In this document: positions 53,371 to 63,522 of the stretch, in pieces | Layout: each line of letters begins with the position of its first letter | Position numbering within the stretch: position 1 is the stretch's first letter | Notes under the pieces: model-generated | Databases searched by the model: none | What the model was told of the DNA's origin: nothing | What the model saw: only the letters and a program-made list of their open reading frames with translations | Origin: CAVYGB01 sp046734815 | Lineage (GTDB): Bacteria; Myxococcota_A; Polyangia; Fen-1088 | NCBI GenBank assembly: GCA_046734815.1 | Contig: JBKPRZ010000179.1 | Coordinates: forward strand, 1-64,000 | Direction: 5' to 3' | Length of the DNA: 64,000 nt | Program-made: the position numbers and the translations under genes

Positions 53371-54987
53371 CTACTTCCGCGGCTGGTAGATCTCGACCGC
53401 GTTCGAGGCCGAGTCGGCCGTGGCGCCGCCCAGGACGACCACCGACAGGTTCGGCAGCGAGGTGGCGGTGGCGCCGGCCCGGGGCACGGCCGGCATCTCG
53501 GCGACCATCGTCCAGCTCTTGGTGTCGTACACCTCGGCGGTGTCGACCAGCTGGTCGCCGGCGCCGTAACCGCCCGCCACCACCAGGTCGTCGTTGATCA
53601 CGAACGCGCTGAACGACCGGCGCGGGGTCTTGAGCATGATCGGCCCGGGCTCGAAGCGGCGGCGCGCGGGCACGTAGAATAGCGAGTCGCCGCGCGGCAG
53701 CTTGTCGTCGCCCCGACCGCCCAGGATCAGGATCCTGGCCTCGCCGCTGGCGGTGACCGGCAAGGCGACGTGATCACGCCGCCCGGTCCCGGGGTGTCCG
53801 GACTGTCCGGGCGCGGCCGGCGGACCGCCCATGACGCCGTTGGCGCTGGTGTCGATGGACAGCCAGTTGAGGGTCATCGGATCCAGCAACTCGGCCACCG
53901 GGCCGCCCTCGGGCGCCCCGCCGTAGATGAGGATGTTGCCCCAGGCCTCGCTGCTGGCGACGGAGTTGGCCGTATGCCCCACGCGCGGGGCGGCCATCTT
54001 GAACGGCATCGCCATCCCCCCGGGAGGCGTCTTGGTGAGCACGTTGACCGGCATCTGCGGGCTGGTGTCCGGGTCCATGCTCACGATGGTGTCCAGCGCG
54101 TTGTTGCCCGCGTCGAGGCCGCCGAAGGCGAACACGGGCTTCGGCGTGGTTGCCAGCACGGTTTGCCTGCGCGGGCACCCGTCGCCGCCCTGGGCCGGTG
54201 GGATGCTGGCCAGGAAGAAGCTGGAGAACAGCTCCCGCCCCACCGCGAAGACGTCCATCTGACTGCTGAGCTTCGGCTCTTCCATGATCGACGTCTGGGC
54301 CAGCCCGCCGAACATATACACCCGCTCGCCGCGGGTGATGGCCGCCGCCTCGGCGCGCAGGCCGCCGGTCATGGTGCCCAGCTCCTGCTGGGCGTGCAGG
54401 AGCGGGTTGTACACGAACAGGGCGTTCGACAGCAGCATCTGCTCGCCATTGCTGGCCGGCACCCAGGTGCGCCCGACCCCGAAGACCGGCACCGTCACCA
54501 TGACGGACAGGTCACCCACCGCGGTGGACTCGGCCGGGATGGCCACGTGGTCCTTGGTCTTGAAGGCCAGGTCGCCCGCCCGCGCCAGGGTGCCCGGCTT
54601 CTGCACGAAGATCCGTATGCGCGGGGACAGGTGCAGCACCTCCACCTGGGGTGTCTGGCCGAAGGCCACCAGGTTGCCGGCGGCGTCTTCGGCGCGGATC
54701 GCGAAGATTGTGGTGCGGGTGGCGTTGGGATCCAGGTCGGGCGCATCCAGCGAGAAGGGCGCGCCGGAGTTGAGGTTGGTGCTGGCCACGACCTGCCCGG
54801 AGACCAGCAGCTTGGCCACCGTGGCGCCGCTGAACGCGTCCTTGGGCGCGACGATCTCGACCGCGTAGGTGTCCTTCAAGGTCTCGCCGCAGGCGCCCGC
54901 CCAGCCGAGTGCCAGCAGCCCGGGCAGCAACCGCCCCGCGAAGAAGGGCCCGCCGCGCGGCCGCTGGCCCAAGGCTCTATTGAACAT
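53371..54987 (-). CDS. Kelch-repeat exported lipoprotein
   Basis: The 538 residues start with a basic signal and a lipobox-like GWAGAC (about residue 33). The second half is a set of kelch-type repeats: VYMFGGLAQTS, PVFAFGGLDAGNNALD, ILIYGGAPEGG, ILILGGRGDDK, LVVAGGYGAGDQ and VVVLGGATADS. It should fold as a beta-propeller and bind protein or glycan on the outer membrane. It is first in the kelch-metallopeptidase-flavoprotein-GAF unit. The amine-oxidase-like gene ends 51 bases upstream on the same strand. Confidence 0.85.
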   Translation of the reverse strand: MFNRALGQRPRGGPFFAGRLLPGLLALGWAGACGETLKDTYAVEIVAPKDAFSGATVAKLLVSGQVVASTNLNSGAPFSLDAPDLDPNATRTTIFAIRAEDAAGNLVAFGQTPQVEVLHLSPRIRIFVQKPGTLARAGDLAFKTKDHVAIPAESTAVGDLSVMVTVPVFGVGRTWVPASNGEQMLLSNALFVYNPLLHAQQELGTMTGGLRAEAAAITRGERVYMFGGLAQTSIMEEPKLSSQMDVFAVGRELFSSFFLASIPPAQGGDGCPRRQTVLATTPKPVFAFGGLDAGNNALDTIVSMDPDTSPQMPVNVLTKTPPGGMAMPFKMAAPRVGHTANSVASSEAWGNILIYGGAPEGGPVAELLDPMTLNWLSIDTSANGVMGGPPAAPGQSGHPGTGRRDHVALPVTASGEARILILGGRGDDKLPRGDSLFYVPARRRFEPGPIMLKTPRRSFSAFVINDDLVVAGGYGAGDQLVDTAEVYDTKSWTMVAEMPAVPRAGATATSLPNLSVVVLGGATADSASNAVEIYQPRK

Positions 54988-55038
54988 GCCCGCAGCCTAA
55001 TACCGCCGGGCCTCCGACGCCACGGTGGCGTCGATGGC

Positions 55039-56513
<1,475 letters not shown>

Positions 56514-56518
56514 GTCCG

Positions 56519-57295
56519 TCAGTGCCCCTTGGGCAGCTTGAAGAGGGTGGGGGCCATCTTCTGATCGAACTTGACCTCGGCGATGCGCGCGTCGACGGAC
56601 ATCGGCCCGGCGGTGGTCTCCTCACGGAACGGCAGCTTCACGCCCTCGACGTCGCGCCAGTCGGACAGGTGAGCGCTGTAGGGCACCTCGCCCTGCGGGG
56701 TGGCCTGCTTGCCCTGCTGGTAGACGCGCAGGTGGGTGGTGGCGTCGAAACAGCTGATGGCCGGCTGCCCCACCGCCGGGGTCAGCTGCAGGCACTCGAG
56801 CGCGACGTTCTTGGGCGCGCCATCGGGGCGGGGCACCACCTCGACCTTCTTGTACAGCTTCGCGAGCTTGAGGTCCGCGTTCCAGGTGCCCTCCAGCCGG
56901 GCCTGTTCCTCCTCGGGGCCCTTGAGGATGCGCAGGCCGTTGATGGGGTCCTCCGCCCAGCGCACCTTGCCGGTGGATCCCTGCTTGACCACGCCGATCC
57001 CGGGCAAGGTGGTCACCGACAGCAGCTGCCCACTCGAGTTGGACCAGCGCTCCTCGGTGCCGTTGACCCCCATGCCCTTCACGGCGATCTCGCGCTTGAG
57101 GTAGGCGTTCTTGTGCCGGCCCAGCCCCTGCTCGCCGCCGATCGCCCGGGCGTAGTCGTCCAGGATGGCCTTGGCGGCGCGCGGGCCGGGGTCGGCCGGC
57201 GGCGGCGCCCCGGCATCGGCGGCGTGCGCGGGTGGCGGCGTCCAGGCGAGCGCCAGCAACATCGACAAGGTGAGAAGGTGGGTGGTGGGTTTCAT
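56519..57295 (-). CDS. Exported protein, LolA-like, unknown role
   Basis: The 258 residues have a signal peptide (cut after PPPAHA, about residue 25). ILDDYARAIGGEQGLGRHKN near 44 and long beta-type segments ending in KVKFDQKM-like sequence recall LolA/LolB-fold outer-membrane lipoprotein carriers, but the likeness is weak. It lies between the peptidase and the small Fe-S gene, 5 bases before the latter, and does not fit the oxidase role. It overlaps the S41 gene stop by four bases. Confidence 0.7.
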   Translation of the reverse strand: MKPTTHLLTLSMLLALAWTPPPAHAADAGAPPPADPGPRAAKAILDDYARAIGGEQGLGRHKNAYLKREIAVKGMGVNGTEERWSNSSGQLLSVTTLPGIGVVKQGSTGKVRWAEDPINGLRILKGPEEEQARLEGTWNADLKLAKLYKKVEVVPRPDGAPKNVALECLQLTPAVGQPAISCFDATTHLRVYQQGKQATPQGEVPYSAHLSDWRDVEGVKLPFREETTAGPMSVDARIAEVKFDQKMAPTLFKLPKGH

Positions 57296-58701
57296 CTGGG
57301 CCTCGATGCTCGGGCGGCGACGAGGGCGGCGTCAAGCACCGGGTCGCGCCCGGTCAGCAGCGCCGAGCGGGTCTCGACCACCCGGCGGTCGGGCTGCACC
57401 CCGCGGCCCTCCAGCAACACGCCCTTGGGCGTGCGGAAGTCGGCCACCACGTACTGGATCACCGCTCCGCCCGGCAGGGCCTCCACCTGCGAGGGCAGGA
57501 CCGCGCCCAGGGAAGTGTCGCCCACCACCACCGCCCGGCCCGCCTCCTTCAACCCGGCCGCGAAGATCTCGGCGGTCGAGGCGGTCCCCTCGTCGGTGAT
57601 GATCACCAGCGCACCGGTGAACGGCTTGACCCCCAGGGGCGGCGTGGCGGTGAACACCTGATTGAATTCCCGGAACTGCAGGGTGCCCAGGGTGATGGCC
57701 CGGTCGGTGAGGCGGGCGGCGATCGGGATGGCCACCGCGCCCTGACCGCCGGGGTTGCCGCGCAGGTCGATCACGACCGCCCTGGTCTTGCGCGTCCGGA
57801 AGCCGTCGATCGCGCTCTGCACCCGCGGCAGCACCCCTTCGCTGAGGAACAGGTTGAAGGCGAGCACGCCGATGTCCCCCACCTGCGAGACCCGCACCTC
57901 CGGATACAGCGGCGGCAACAGGCCCAGCTTCACCGGTTTCTCGGCGGGAACCTCCCGCTCCAGCACCACCTGACCCGGCCGATCCTGGGCGTCGAGGTAT
58001 TTCACCGTCACGCGGGTGCCGGCCGGTCCGGTCAGCCGGCGCGCCGCCGCCACCCGGGCATAGAAGCGCTCTTCCACCGGACGCAGGGGCCGCCCGCCGC
58101 GCGGCTTGGTGGCCACCTCCCAGCCGCCGATGTGGGTCACGATGAACCCGGGTCGCAGCCCGGCCCGCTCGGCCGGCGACTCCGGGCGGACCCAGCTGAT
58201 GGTCGGGCGCCCCTCGATGATCCGCAGGACGAAGCCGGGATCGGCCTCGCCACCCGCCGACGGAGGCGCGTCGGGGTCGAAGGCCGGGCTGGGGGGCGCG
58301 CCCGGGCCCGCCACCTCGAGGTGCGACTGCCCCAGCTCGCCCAGCATCTGGTTCATCAACCGGTAGAAGGTCGCCGCGTCGGGCGCCGCCAGCGCCAGCG
58401 GCTCGTAGCGGGCGCGCACGGCGTTCCAGTCCAGCCCGCCCAGCGTCTTGTCGAAATGCTTGTCTCGCACCAGGGTCCAGGCGCCCTCGAAGATGGCCTG
58501 CCGGGTCTGCCGCTCGGCCGAGCGCGCGTCGTTGCCCGGGGCGGCCGGGGCCGACTGGGGCAGGGGCGGCGGAACGACACCCGCCGCCGCCGCGGGATCG
58601 GGAGGCGGCGGCGCGGCGGTTACGGGCGCAGCCGCGCGGCTGGCACAGGCCAGCGCGACGGCGGTGCAGAGCAAGAGGGGGAGCCCAGGCGGTCGAAGCA
58701 T
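57292..58701 (-). CDS. S41 family peptidase with PDZ domain, Ser site present, GK motif missing
   Basis: This is 469 residues from ATG 58701 with a signal and lipobox-like ALAC (Cys19), then a Pro-rich linker. A helical part (about 65-125) and a PDZ domain (about 155-235, PESPAERAGLRPGFIVTHIGG) precede the S41 core: VVIDLRGNPGGQGAV and ITDEGTASTAEIFAAGL with the catalytic Ser. The usual Lys motif (G-x-x-T-x-GK) reads GDTSLGAV, so no Lys is there. It may use a tricorn-like site or be inactive. It acts in the periplasm. Confidence 0.85.
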   Translation of the reverse strand: MLRPPGLPLLLCTAVALACASRAAAPVTAAPPPPDPAAAAGVVPPPLPQSAPAAPGNDARSAERQTRQAIFEGAWTLVRDKHFDKTLGGLDWNAVRARYEPLALAAPDAATFYRLMNQMLGELGQSHLEVAGPGAPPSPAFDPDAPPSAGGEADPGFVLRIIEGRPTISWVRPESPAERAGLRPGFIVTHIGGWEVATKPRGGRPLRPVEERFYARVAAARRLTGPAGTRVTVKYLDAQDRPGQVVLEREVPAEKPVKLGLLPPLYPEVRVSQVGDIGVLAFNLFLSEGVLPRVQSAIDGFRTRKTRAVVIDLRGNPGGQGAVAIPIAARLTDRAITLGTLQFREFNQVFTATPPLGVKPFTGALVIITDEGTASTAEIFAAGLKEAGRAVVVGDTSLGAVLPSQVEALPGGAVIQYVVADFRTPKGVLLEGRGVQPDRRVVETRSALLTGRDPVLDAALVAARASRPR

Positions 58702-58711
58702 CGCTACAAGC

Positions 58712-60004
58712 TTACAGGCTATCGGCCACGGCGGCGCCCGCCCGCGCACCCGCCTCGGCGGCAGCCTGCGGACCGACGTAACCGGTGACGTCGCCGGCGG
58801 CGTACACCCCGGGCGCGCAGCCGCCGTCGGCGGCCGTCACCACCCGGAAACCGCCCGCCTCGGGATCGAACCGCACGGCGGCGCCGTGCTGGCGCGGAAG
58901 CTCGGAGGCGGGCGCCGGCAGCGCGCCCATGGCGAACACGTCGCGGGCGAGGTCGAGGCGGGGCAGGGCGCCGGCCTCGCAGCGGCTGACCTCCACCTCC
59001 AGCTGCTCGAGCGCACGCGCCAGCCGATCCAGGTAAGCCGGGGCGCGCTCGACCGGATGCACGATCACCACGCGCCGGCCCGGACGCACGCCCCAGCGAA
59101 ACGCCAGGCGCCCCACCGCGCGCGCGGCCAGGATGCCTGGACGGTCGGCGTCGGCAAGGGGCAGGTTCTGATCGTAAGCCCCGGTCGTGTACAGGAACCG
59201 CCGGGCCGAGATCCGCGCCAGCCCCGAGGGTCGACTGACCGCCAGCAGCCCCGGCGGGCCATCCACCGCCGGCCGCGTGCTGACGTCCTCGGGGAAGTGG
59301 CCGATCGCCGTCGCCGACGACCACAGCCGCGCGCCGGCCCGGATGGCTTCGTCTGCCCGCGCGCGCCCCAGCGCCCAGCCTCCCGGCTCGGCCAGCAGCG
59401 ATCCGCCGGGAGCGTCCTGATCGTCCACCACCAGCGGCTGCAGCCCGGGCCGCCGCTCCGCCGCCGCCCGAGCGGCCGCCAGCCCGGCCGGTCCCGCACC
59501 GACGATGCACAGGTCGACCGTCTCGTCCTCGATGGCGGGCAGCTCCTCGGCCGGCTGGTCGGGCAGGTTCCCGCTGCCGCCCATCTGCCGCACCACCTTG
59601 ACGAACAGCTCGTTGGCCAGGCGGTTGCTGGTCATCAGCTCGTGATGGTCCATGCCGCGTGGAAACAGCCAGTCCGCCGCCCGCAACACATCCAGATCCG
59701 GATCCGGGAAGGCATTTTGCCGCTCGCAACGCAGCTCCGGCCGCGCGGCCGCCACACACGAGCGCAGGTTGGGACGCCCGTCGATGCGCAGAAGGCAGGA
59801 GGCGCAATGCCCGCTGGCGCAGAACAGCCCCCGTGGCCGGTGGTACTTGGGCGAGCGGGCCAGCAGCCGGATGCCGGCCGCGAACAGCGCCACCGCCACC
59901 GGCTCGCCCTGGTGCGCCCGCACCGGCTGACCCTCGAGCTCGATGTGGATGGCGGGGCCGCGGGGCTGGGCGGGCGGCAGGGTGCGCAGGTCGTCCAAGC
60001 TCAA
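58712..60004 (-). CDS. FAD oxidoreductase with N-terminal 2Fe-2S domain, HcnAB-like fusion
   Basis: The 430 residues begin with a Fer2_4-type [2Fe-2S] domain (Cys62, Cys67, Cys70, Cys83 in GLFCASGHCASCLLR and LRSC). An FAD domain follows with VDLCIVGAGPAGLAAARAA (about 164-182) and VYAAGDVTGYVGPQAAAEAG at the end. It looks like the sarcosine oxidase alpha or HcnA plus HcnB layout in one chain, but without the BFD tail. That domain is the separate gene at 56223. It is coupled by ATGA to the deaminase gene. Confidence 0.88.
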   Translation of the reverse strand: MSLDDLRTLPPAQPRGPAIHIELEGQPVRAHQGEPVAVALFAAGIRLLARSPKYHRPRGLFCASGHCASCLLRIDGRPNLRSCVAAARPELRCERQNAFPDPDLDVLRAADWLFPRGMDHHELMTSNRLANELFVKVVRQMGGSGNLPDQPAEELPAIEDETVDLCIVGAGPAGLAAARAAAERRPGLQPLVVDDQDAPGGSLLAEPGGWALGRARADEAIRAGARLWSSATAIGHFPEDVSTRPAVDGPPGLLAVSRPSGLARISARRFLYTTGAYDQNLPLADADRPGILAARAVGRLAFRWGVRPGRRVVIVHPVERAPAYLDRLARALEQLEVEVSRCEAGALPRLDLARDVFAMGALPAPASELPRQHGAAVRFDPEAGGFRVVTAADGGCAPGVYAAGDVTGYVGPQAAAEAGARAGAAVADSL

Positions 60005-60483
60005 TACCTCGTCCGCCCCGGCAGCGTCTGCCAGATCCGGAACGGCTCGTCCGGACCGGGCACGGCGATCCGCCGCAGCGGCAGCCGCCGCGCCTCCACC
60101 GGCCGGGCCAGCTCTTCATAGATGAAGGCATCGTCGAATCCCGCCTCCGCCGCCTCGGCGCGCGTGGCCGCGAAGTACACCGCCCGCGGCCGCGCCCAGT
60201 ACAGCGCCCCCAGGCACATCGGGCACGGTTCGCAGCTGGCGTACACGTCGCAGCCGTCCAGCTGGAACTTGCCGCGGGCCGCGCAGGCGGCGCGGATCGC
60301 CTGCACCTCGGCGTGGGCGGTGGGGTCGTTGCGCCCGACCACCTCGTTGTGACAGGCGGCCAGCACCCGGTCCCCCTCCACCACCACCGCCCCGAAGGGC
60401 CCGCCGTGTCCGCCGCGCGCGCCCGCGACGCCGACGTCCATCGCCTGGCGCAGGAACCGCACGTGCTCGGCGTCGTCGCTCAC
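60001..60483 (-). CDS. Nucleoside/guanine deaminase family protein
   Basis: The 160 residues are a CDA-fold zinc deaminase: TAHAEVQAIR (His57, catalytic Glu59) and EPCPMC (Cys87, Cys90). The C-terminal FAATRAEAAEAGFDDAFIYEEL is typical of guanine deaminases (GuaD), so conversion of guanine to xanthine is the best guess. tRNA adenosine deaminase TadA is less likely. It lies in a chain of four-base overlaps between yggS and the flavoprotein. Confidence 0.9.
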   Translation of the reverse strand: MSDDAEHVRFLRQAMDVGVAGARGGHGGPFGAVVVEGDRVLAACHNEVVGRNDPTAHAEVQAIRAACAARGKFQLDGCDVYASCEPCPMCLGALYWARPRAVYFAATRAEAAEAGFDDAFIYEELARPVEARRLPLRRIAVPGPDEPFRIWQTLPGRTRY

Positions 60484-61223
60484 CGGATCTCCTCCCCGCC
60501 CCGGGTGCGCTCGCCGAAGATCGCCGTCCCCACCCGCACCAGGGTCGCGCCCTCGGCGACCGCCACCTCGAGGTCGTGGCTCATACCCATCGACAGCTCG
60601 CGCAGGTCGACGCCCGACCGCGCCGCCCCCGCCTCCCGGTCGCGCAGCTGGCGCAGGGCCTGGAAGTGCACGCGGCCGGCTTCCGGGTCCTCGGTCAGCG
60701 GCGGTATCAGCATCAACCCCACGCAGCGCAGGTGCGGAAAGTCGCCGAACCGGTCGAGCAGGGCGCCGAGCGCCGCCGGTGCCACCCCATGTTTCTGCGC
60801 CTCACCCGCCACGTTGACCTGCACCAGGCATTCTTGCACAGCCGGGGCCCCGGCGATTCGCCGTTCGGTCTCGGCCAGCAGCGCGGGATCATCGATCGTA
60901 TGGATGAGGGCCACCTTGCCGGCCAGGTACTTGACCTTGTTGCTCTGGATGGGTCCGATGTAATGCCAGCGCGGCCCGCGGTCGGGATCGCCCGTCCGGG
61001 CCGCCGCCACCGCCGTCCGCTTGTCCCGCAGCTCCTGGGCATAGTTCTCACCGAAGTCGACCTGTCCGGCATCCATCGCCGCCAGCACGTCCTCGGCAGG
61101 CTTGGTCTTGCTGACCGCCACCAGCCGCACCGATCCCGCCGCGCGCCCCGCCGCCCGCTCGGCCCGGGCCAGGCGCTCGCGCACACGCCCCAGGTTCTCG
61201 GCGATCTCCTGCGCGCGGGTCAT
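60480..61223 (-). CDS. yggS: PLP homeostasis protein YggS/PROSC
   Basis: The 247 residues fold as a single-domain PLP barrel that binds and buffers pyridoxal phosphate; it has no known catalytic role. Lys39 in LVAVSKTKPAEDV would hold PLP. HYIGPIQSNKVKYL, LVQVNVAGEAQKHG and LSMGMSHDLEVAVAEGATLVRVGTAIFG are the usual blocks. I start at ATG 61223, which overlaps the maf stop by four bases. The next gene overlaps its own stop in the same way. Confidence 0.95.
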   Translation of the reverse strand: MTRAQEIAENLGRVRERLARAERAAGRAAGSVRLVAVSKTKPAEDVLAAMDAGQVDFGENYAQELRDKRTAVAAARTGDPDRGPRWHYIGPIQSNKVKYLAGKVALIHTIDDPALLAETERRIAGAPAVQECLVQVNVAGEAQKHGVAPAALGALLDRFGDFPHLRCVGLMLIPPLTEDPEAGRVHFQALRQLRDREAGAARSGVDLRELSMGMSHDLEVAVAEGATLVRVGTAIFGERTRGGEEIR

Positions 61224-61849
61224 GCGCCCACCACCCCGAAGCCGGGCCGCGGCCAGCCCGCAAGCGCCCCCAGCGCGCGCAGGTCCGCCACCACCTCGGC
61301 CAGCGGCAGGCCGACCACGTTCGTGAACGAGCCCCGCACCTCGCCCGCGAACAGCCCGGCAATGCCCTGGATGGCGTAGGCGCCGGCCTTGCCCTGCCAC
61401 TCGCCCGATTCGATGTAGGCGGCCAGCTCTTCCGACGCCAGCAGCCGGAACTTCACCGTGGTGGTCACCGCCCGCTCGGCCGCCGCCTCCCGGTGCTGGA
61501 TCCGGTAGGCGGTGATCACCTCGTGGCTTCGCCCCGCCAGCTGCTCCAGCATCGCCCGCGCGTCCTGCGCGTCGGCCGGCTTGCCGAGGATCCGCCGGTC
61601 GACGACCACGATCGTGTCGGCGGCGAGCACCGGCGCCGCCGCCAACTCGCCGGGCAGCCGGGCATGGACCGCCTGGGCCTTCTCCCCCGCCATCCGGCGG
61701 GCGTACTCCAGCGGCTTCTCCTCGGGCCGCGGGGTCTCGTCGATCTCGGCGGGGACGATCTGCAGGCGCAGGCCGATCCGGCCCAGCAGCTCCGCCCGGC
61801 GGGGGGAGGCGGAGGCCAGCACCAGATCGATCGGTACGGCGGAAGTCAC
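61220..61849 (-). CDS. maf: Maf-like nucleotide pyrophosphatase
   Basis: The 209 residues match Maf house-cleaning enzymes that hydrolyse dTTP, UTP or modified nucleotides. LVLASASPRRAELL near the start, AADTIVVVDRRILGKP near 78 and GKAGAYAIQGIAGLF near 160 are the three motifs. I use GTG 61849 as the start, since it gives the standard N-terminus. The longer upstream frame is antisense-like. It leads the maf-yggS-deaminase chain. The methyltransferase gene upstream ends 40 bases away. Confidence 0.94.
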   Translation of the reverse strand: MTSAVPIDLVLASASPRRAELLGRIGLRLQIVPAEIDETPRPEEKPLEYARRMAGEKAQAVHARLPGELAAAPVLAADTIVVVDRRILGKPADAQDARAMLEQLAGRSHEVITAYRIQHREAAAERAVTTTVKFRLLASEELAAYIESGEWQGKAGAYAIQGIAGLFAGEVRGSFTNVVGLPLAEVVADLRALGALAGWPRPGFGVVGA

Positions 61850-61889
61850 GCCGCGATCTCTAGCCGCTTTTGGCCCGCCCGTCGAACCC

Positions 61890-62477
61890 TCACCGGTCCA
61901 GCACGAACAGCGAGCGGGCGAACGGCTGCCACACCGACCGACACCACCGTGACAGCGGCTGCACGTGGGCGGGCCGCAACCCCAGCAACCCGAACAGACG
62001 CGTCCACTCGGCCACGTCGAGGAACCCGAACCGCTCGCGGCTGCCCACCCGGCGGCGGAATCGAGCCCCGTGGCACCAGCTGGCGATCCGGTCGAAGCCG
62101 CTGCGGGGCGTGTCCTCAAGCACGATCACCCGCCGCCGGGCCACCCGCCGGGCCTCCGCCAGCAGCAGGGGTTTGTGGACATCGGGCACGTGGTGCAGGA
62201 CGAACGCGAACAGCAACACGTCGAAGCGTCCGTCGGGAAACGGCAGGCGCAGGCCATCGAACAGGGCGAAGCGGGGGGTGGGCACCTGGCGGAAGTCGCC
62301 CACGTCCACCGCCTGCACCTCGCCCGCAAAGCGCGCGGCCAGCCCGGCGGTGACGTGCCCCGCACCGCAGCCGACGTCGAGCAGCGAGCCGGCGCCCGCC
62401 AGCTGCGGCTCGACAAGGGACAGGGTGTGCGCGGTCTCTTTCTCGACGGTGCGGGAGCGAGACCGCGGCGTGGGCAT
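61890..62477 (-). CDS. Class I SAM methyltransferase
   Basis: This is 195 residues from ATG 62477. GSLLDVGCGAGHVTAGLA near residue 31 is the SAM site, and FDVLLFAFVLHHVPDVHKPLLLAEARRV is a methyltransferase 11-type motif. RRVIVLEDTPRSGFDRIASW follows. It most resembles small lipid or quinone-type methyltransferases, but no substrate is suggested by context. It starts the long minus-strand run, divergent from the lipoprotein gene by 130 bases. Confidence 0.85.
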   Translation of the reverse strand: MPTPRSRSRTVEKETAHTLSLVEPQLAGAGSLLDVGCGAGHVTAGLAARFAGEVQAVDVGDFRQVPTPRFALFDGLRLPFPDGRFDVLLFAFVLHHVPDVHKPLLLAEARRVARRRVIVLEDTPRSGFDRIASWCHGARFRRRVGSRERFGFLDVAEWTRLFGLLGLRPAHVQPLSRWCRSVWQPFARSLFVLDR

Positions 62478-62607
62478 GGGGCAGCACCATTGCAACTCAG
62501 GTGCCCGCCCTGACGCCGGCTTTCCGGTTCGCCGATGCGAGCGCCGGCGTCCAGGATTCGACAGCAGGCAACGCGCAACCGCGCGCGCCTTTCACCGACA
62601 ACCGGAC

Positions 62608-63489
62608 ATGTCTCGCGCCCGGGCGGCGCTGGCGGGCGCGCTGCTCGCCGCCGGTTGCCTGCCGGACACCCATCTCACCGACGAGCGGCCCGCGCTCCCC
62701 GGCGTCATGCCGCCGTCGGCGCCCGTGCCCGATGACCAGCCGCCTCACCTGGGCGAGCTCGCGCTCACCCTGGCGGGCGACTGTCTGCGCCTGCGCGTGA
62801 TCAGCGACAAGCCCGCCACCGCGACGGTCACCCTGCGCACCGCCAGCGCCAGCGAGACCTGGCCGCTGGGCAGCGGCGCCACGCTGTTCGATGTGGCCCT
62901 CCGCCCGGAACGCCTGACGCCGGGCGACCCCGCCACGGCGGTGGTGGTGGCGGAGGATGCCGACGGCCGCCGCTCCGATCCGTCGCCGCCGGCCGAGCTC
63001 CGTGTGCCACCCAGGCCGTCGCCCCTGGCCATCACCGAGCTGATGATCAACCCGGTGGGAACGGAGGCCTCGCAGGAGTACGTCGAGATCCGCAACCTCG
63101 GCGGCGCGCCTTTCCCGCTGGCCGGCGCGCGTCTGGAGGACGACGCCGGCGCCGACGAGCTGCCCGCCATCGAGCTTGCACCCGGCGCCACCGCGCTGAT
63201 CGTGCCGGCAAGCTACGATCCGGCCAGCCCCCTCGACACCGCTCCCGCGCCCGATACGCCGCTTTTACGGGTGGAAGGCCGCCTGGGGCGGGACGGCCTG
63301 CGCCAGAGCGGCGAGGTGGTGCGGCTGGTGGCCCGCGACGCGACCGTGCTGTCGAGCTACGGCGGCTGGATCGACACCAGCCGCGCCGGCTGGCAGGGCC
63401 GCAGCGTGCACCGGGCCCCCGACCCGGCCGCCTGCGATCACCCCCGGTCCTGGTCCGATTCTCCACAGCCGCCCACCCCGGGTTGGTAG
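62608..63489 (+). CDS. Lipoprotein with lamin-tail domain
   Basis: The 293 residues start at ATG 62608. A signal leads to a lipobox-like LLAAGC (Cys17). After a beta-rich part, a lamin-tail domain is at about 143-270: ITELMINPVGTEASQEYVEIRNLG, then LEDDAGADELPAIELAPGATALIV. LTD domains in bacterial surface proteins bind membranes, DNA or other proteins. The C-terminus is Pro/Ser-rich. It ends 33 bases before yebC. The protein is probably on the cell surface. Confidence 0.85.
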   Translation: MSRARAALAGALLAAGCLPDTHLTDERPALPGVMPPSAPVPDDQPPHLGELALTLAGDCLRLRVISDKPATATVTLRTASASETWPLGSGATLFDVALRPERLTPGDPATAVVVAEDADGRRSDPSPPAELRVPPRPSPLAITELMINPVGTEASQEYVEIRNLGGAPFPLAGARLEDDAGADELPAIELAPGATALIVPASYDPASPLDTAPAPDTPLLRVEGRLGRDGLRQSGEVVRLVARDATVLSSYGGWIDTSRAGWQGRSVHRAPDPAACDHPRSWSDSPQPPTPGW

Positions 63490-63522
63490 CTGGCCCCCTC
63501 GGATAGTGGTAGTTAGTAGACG

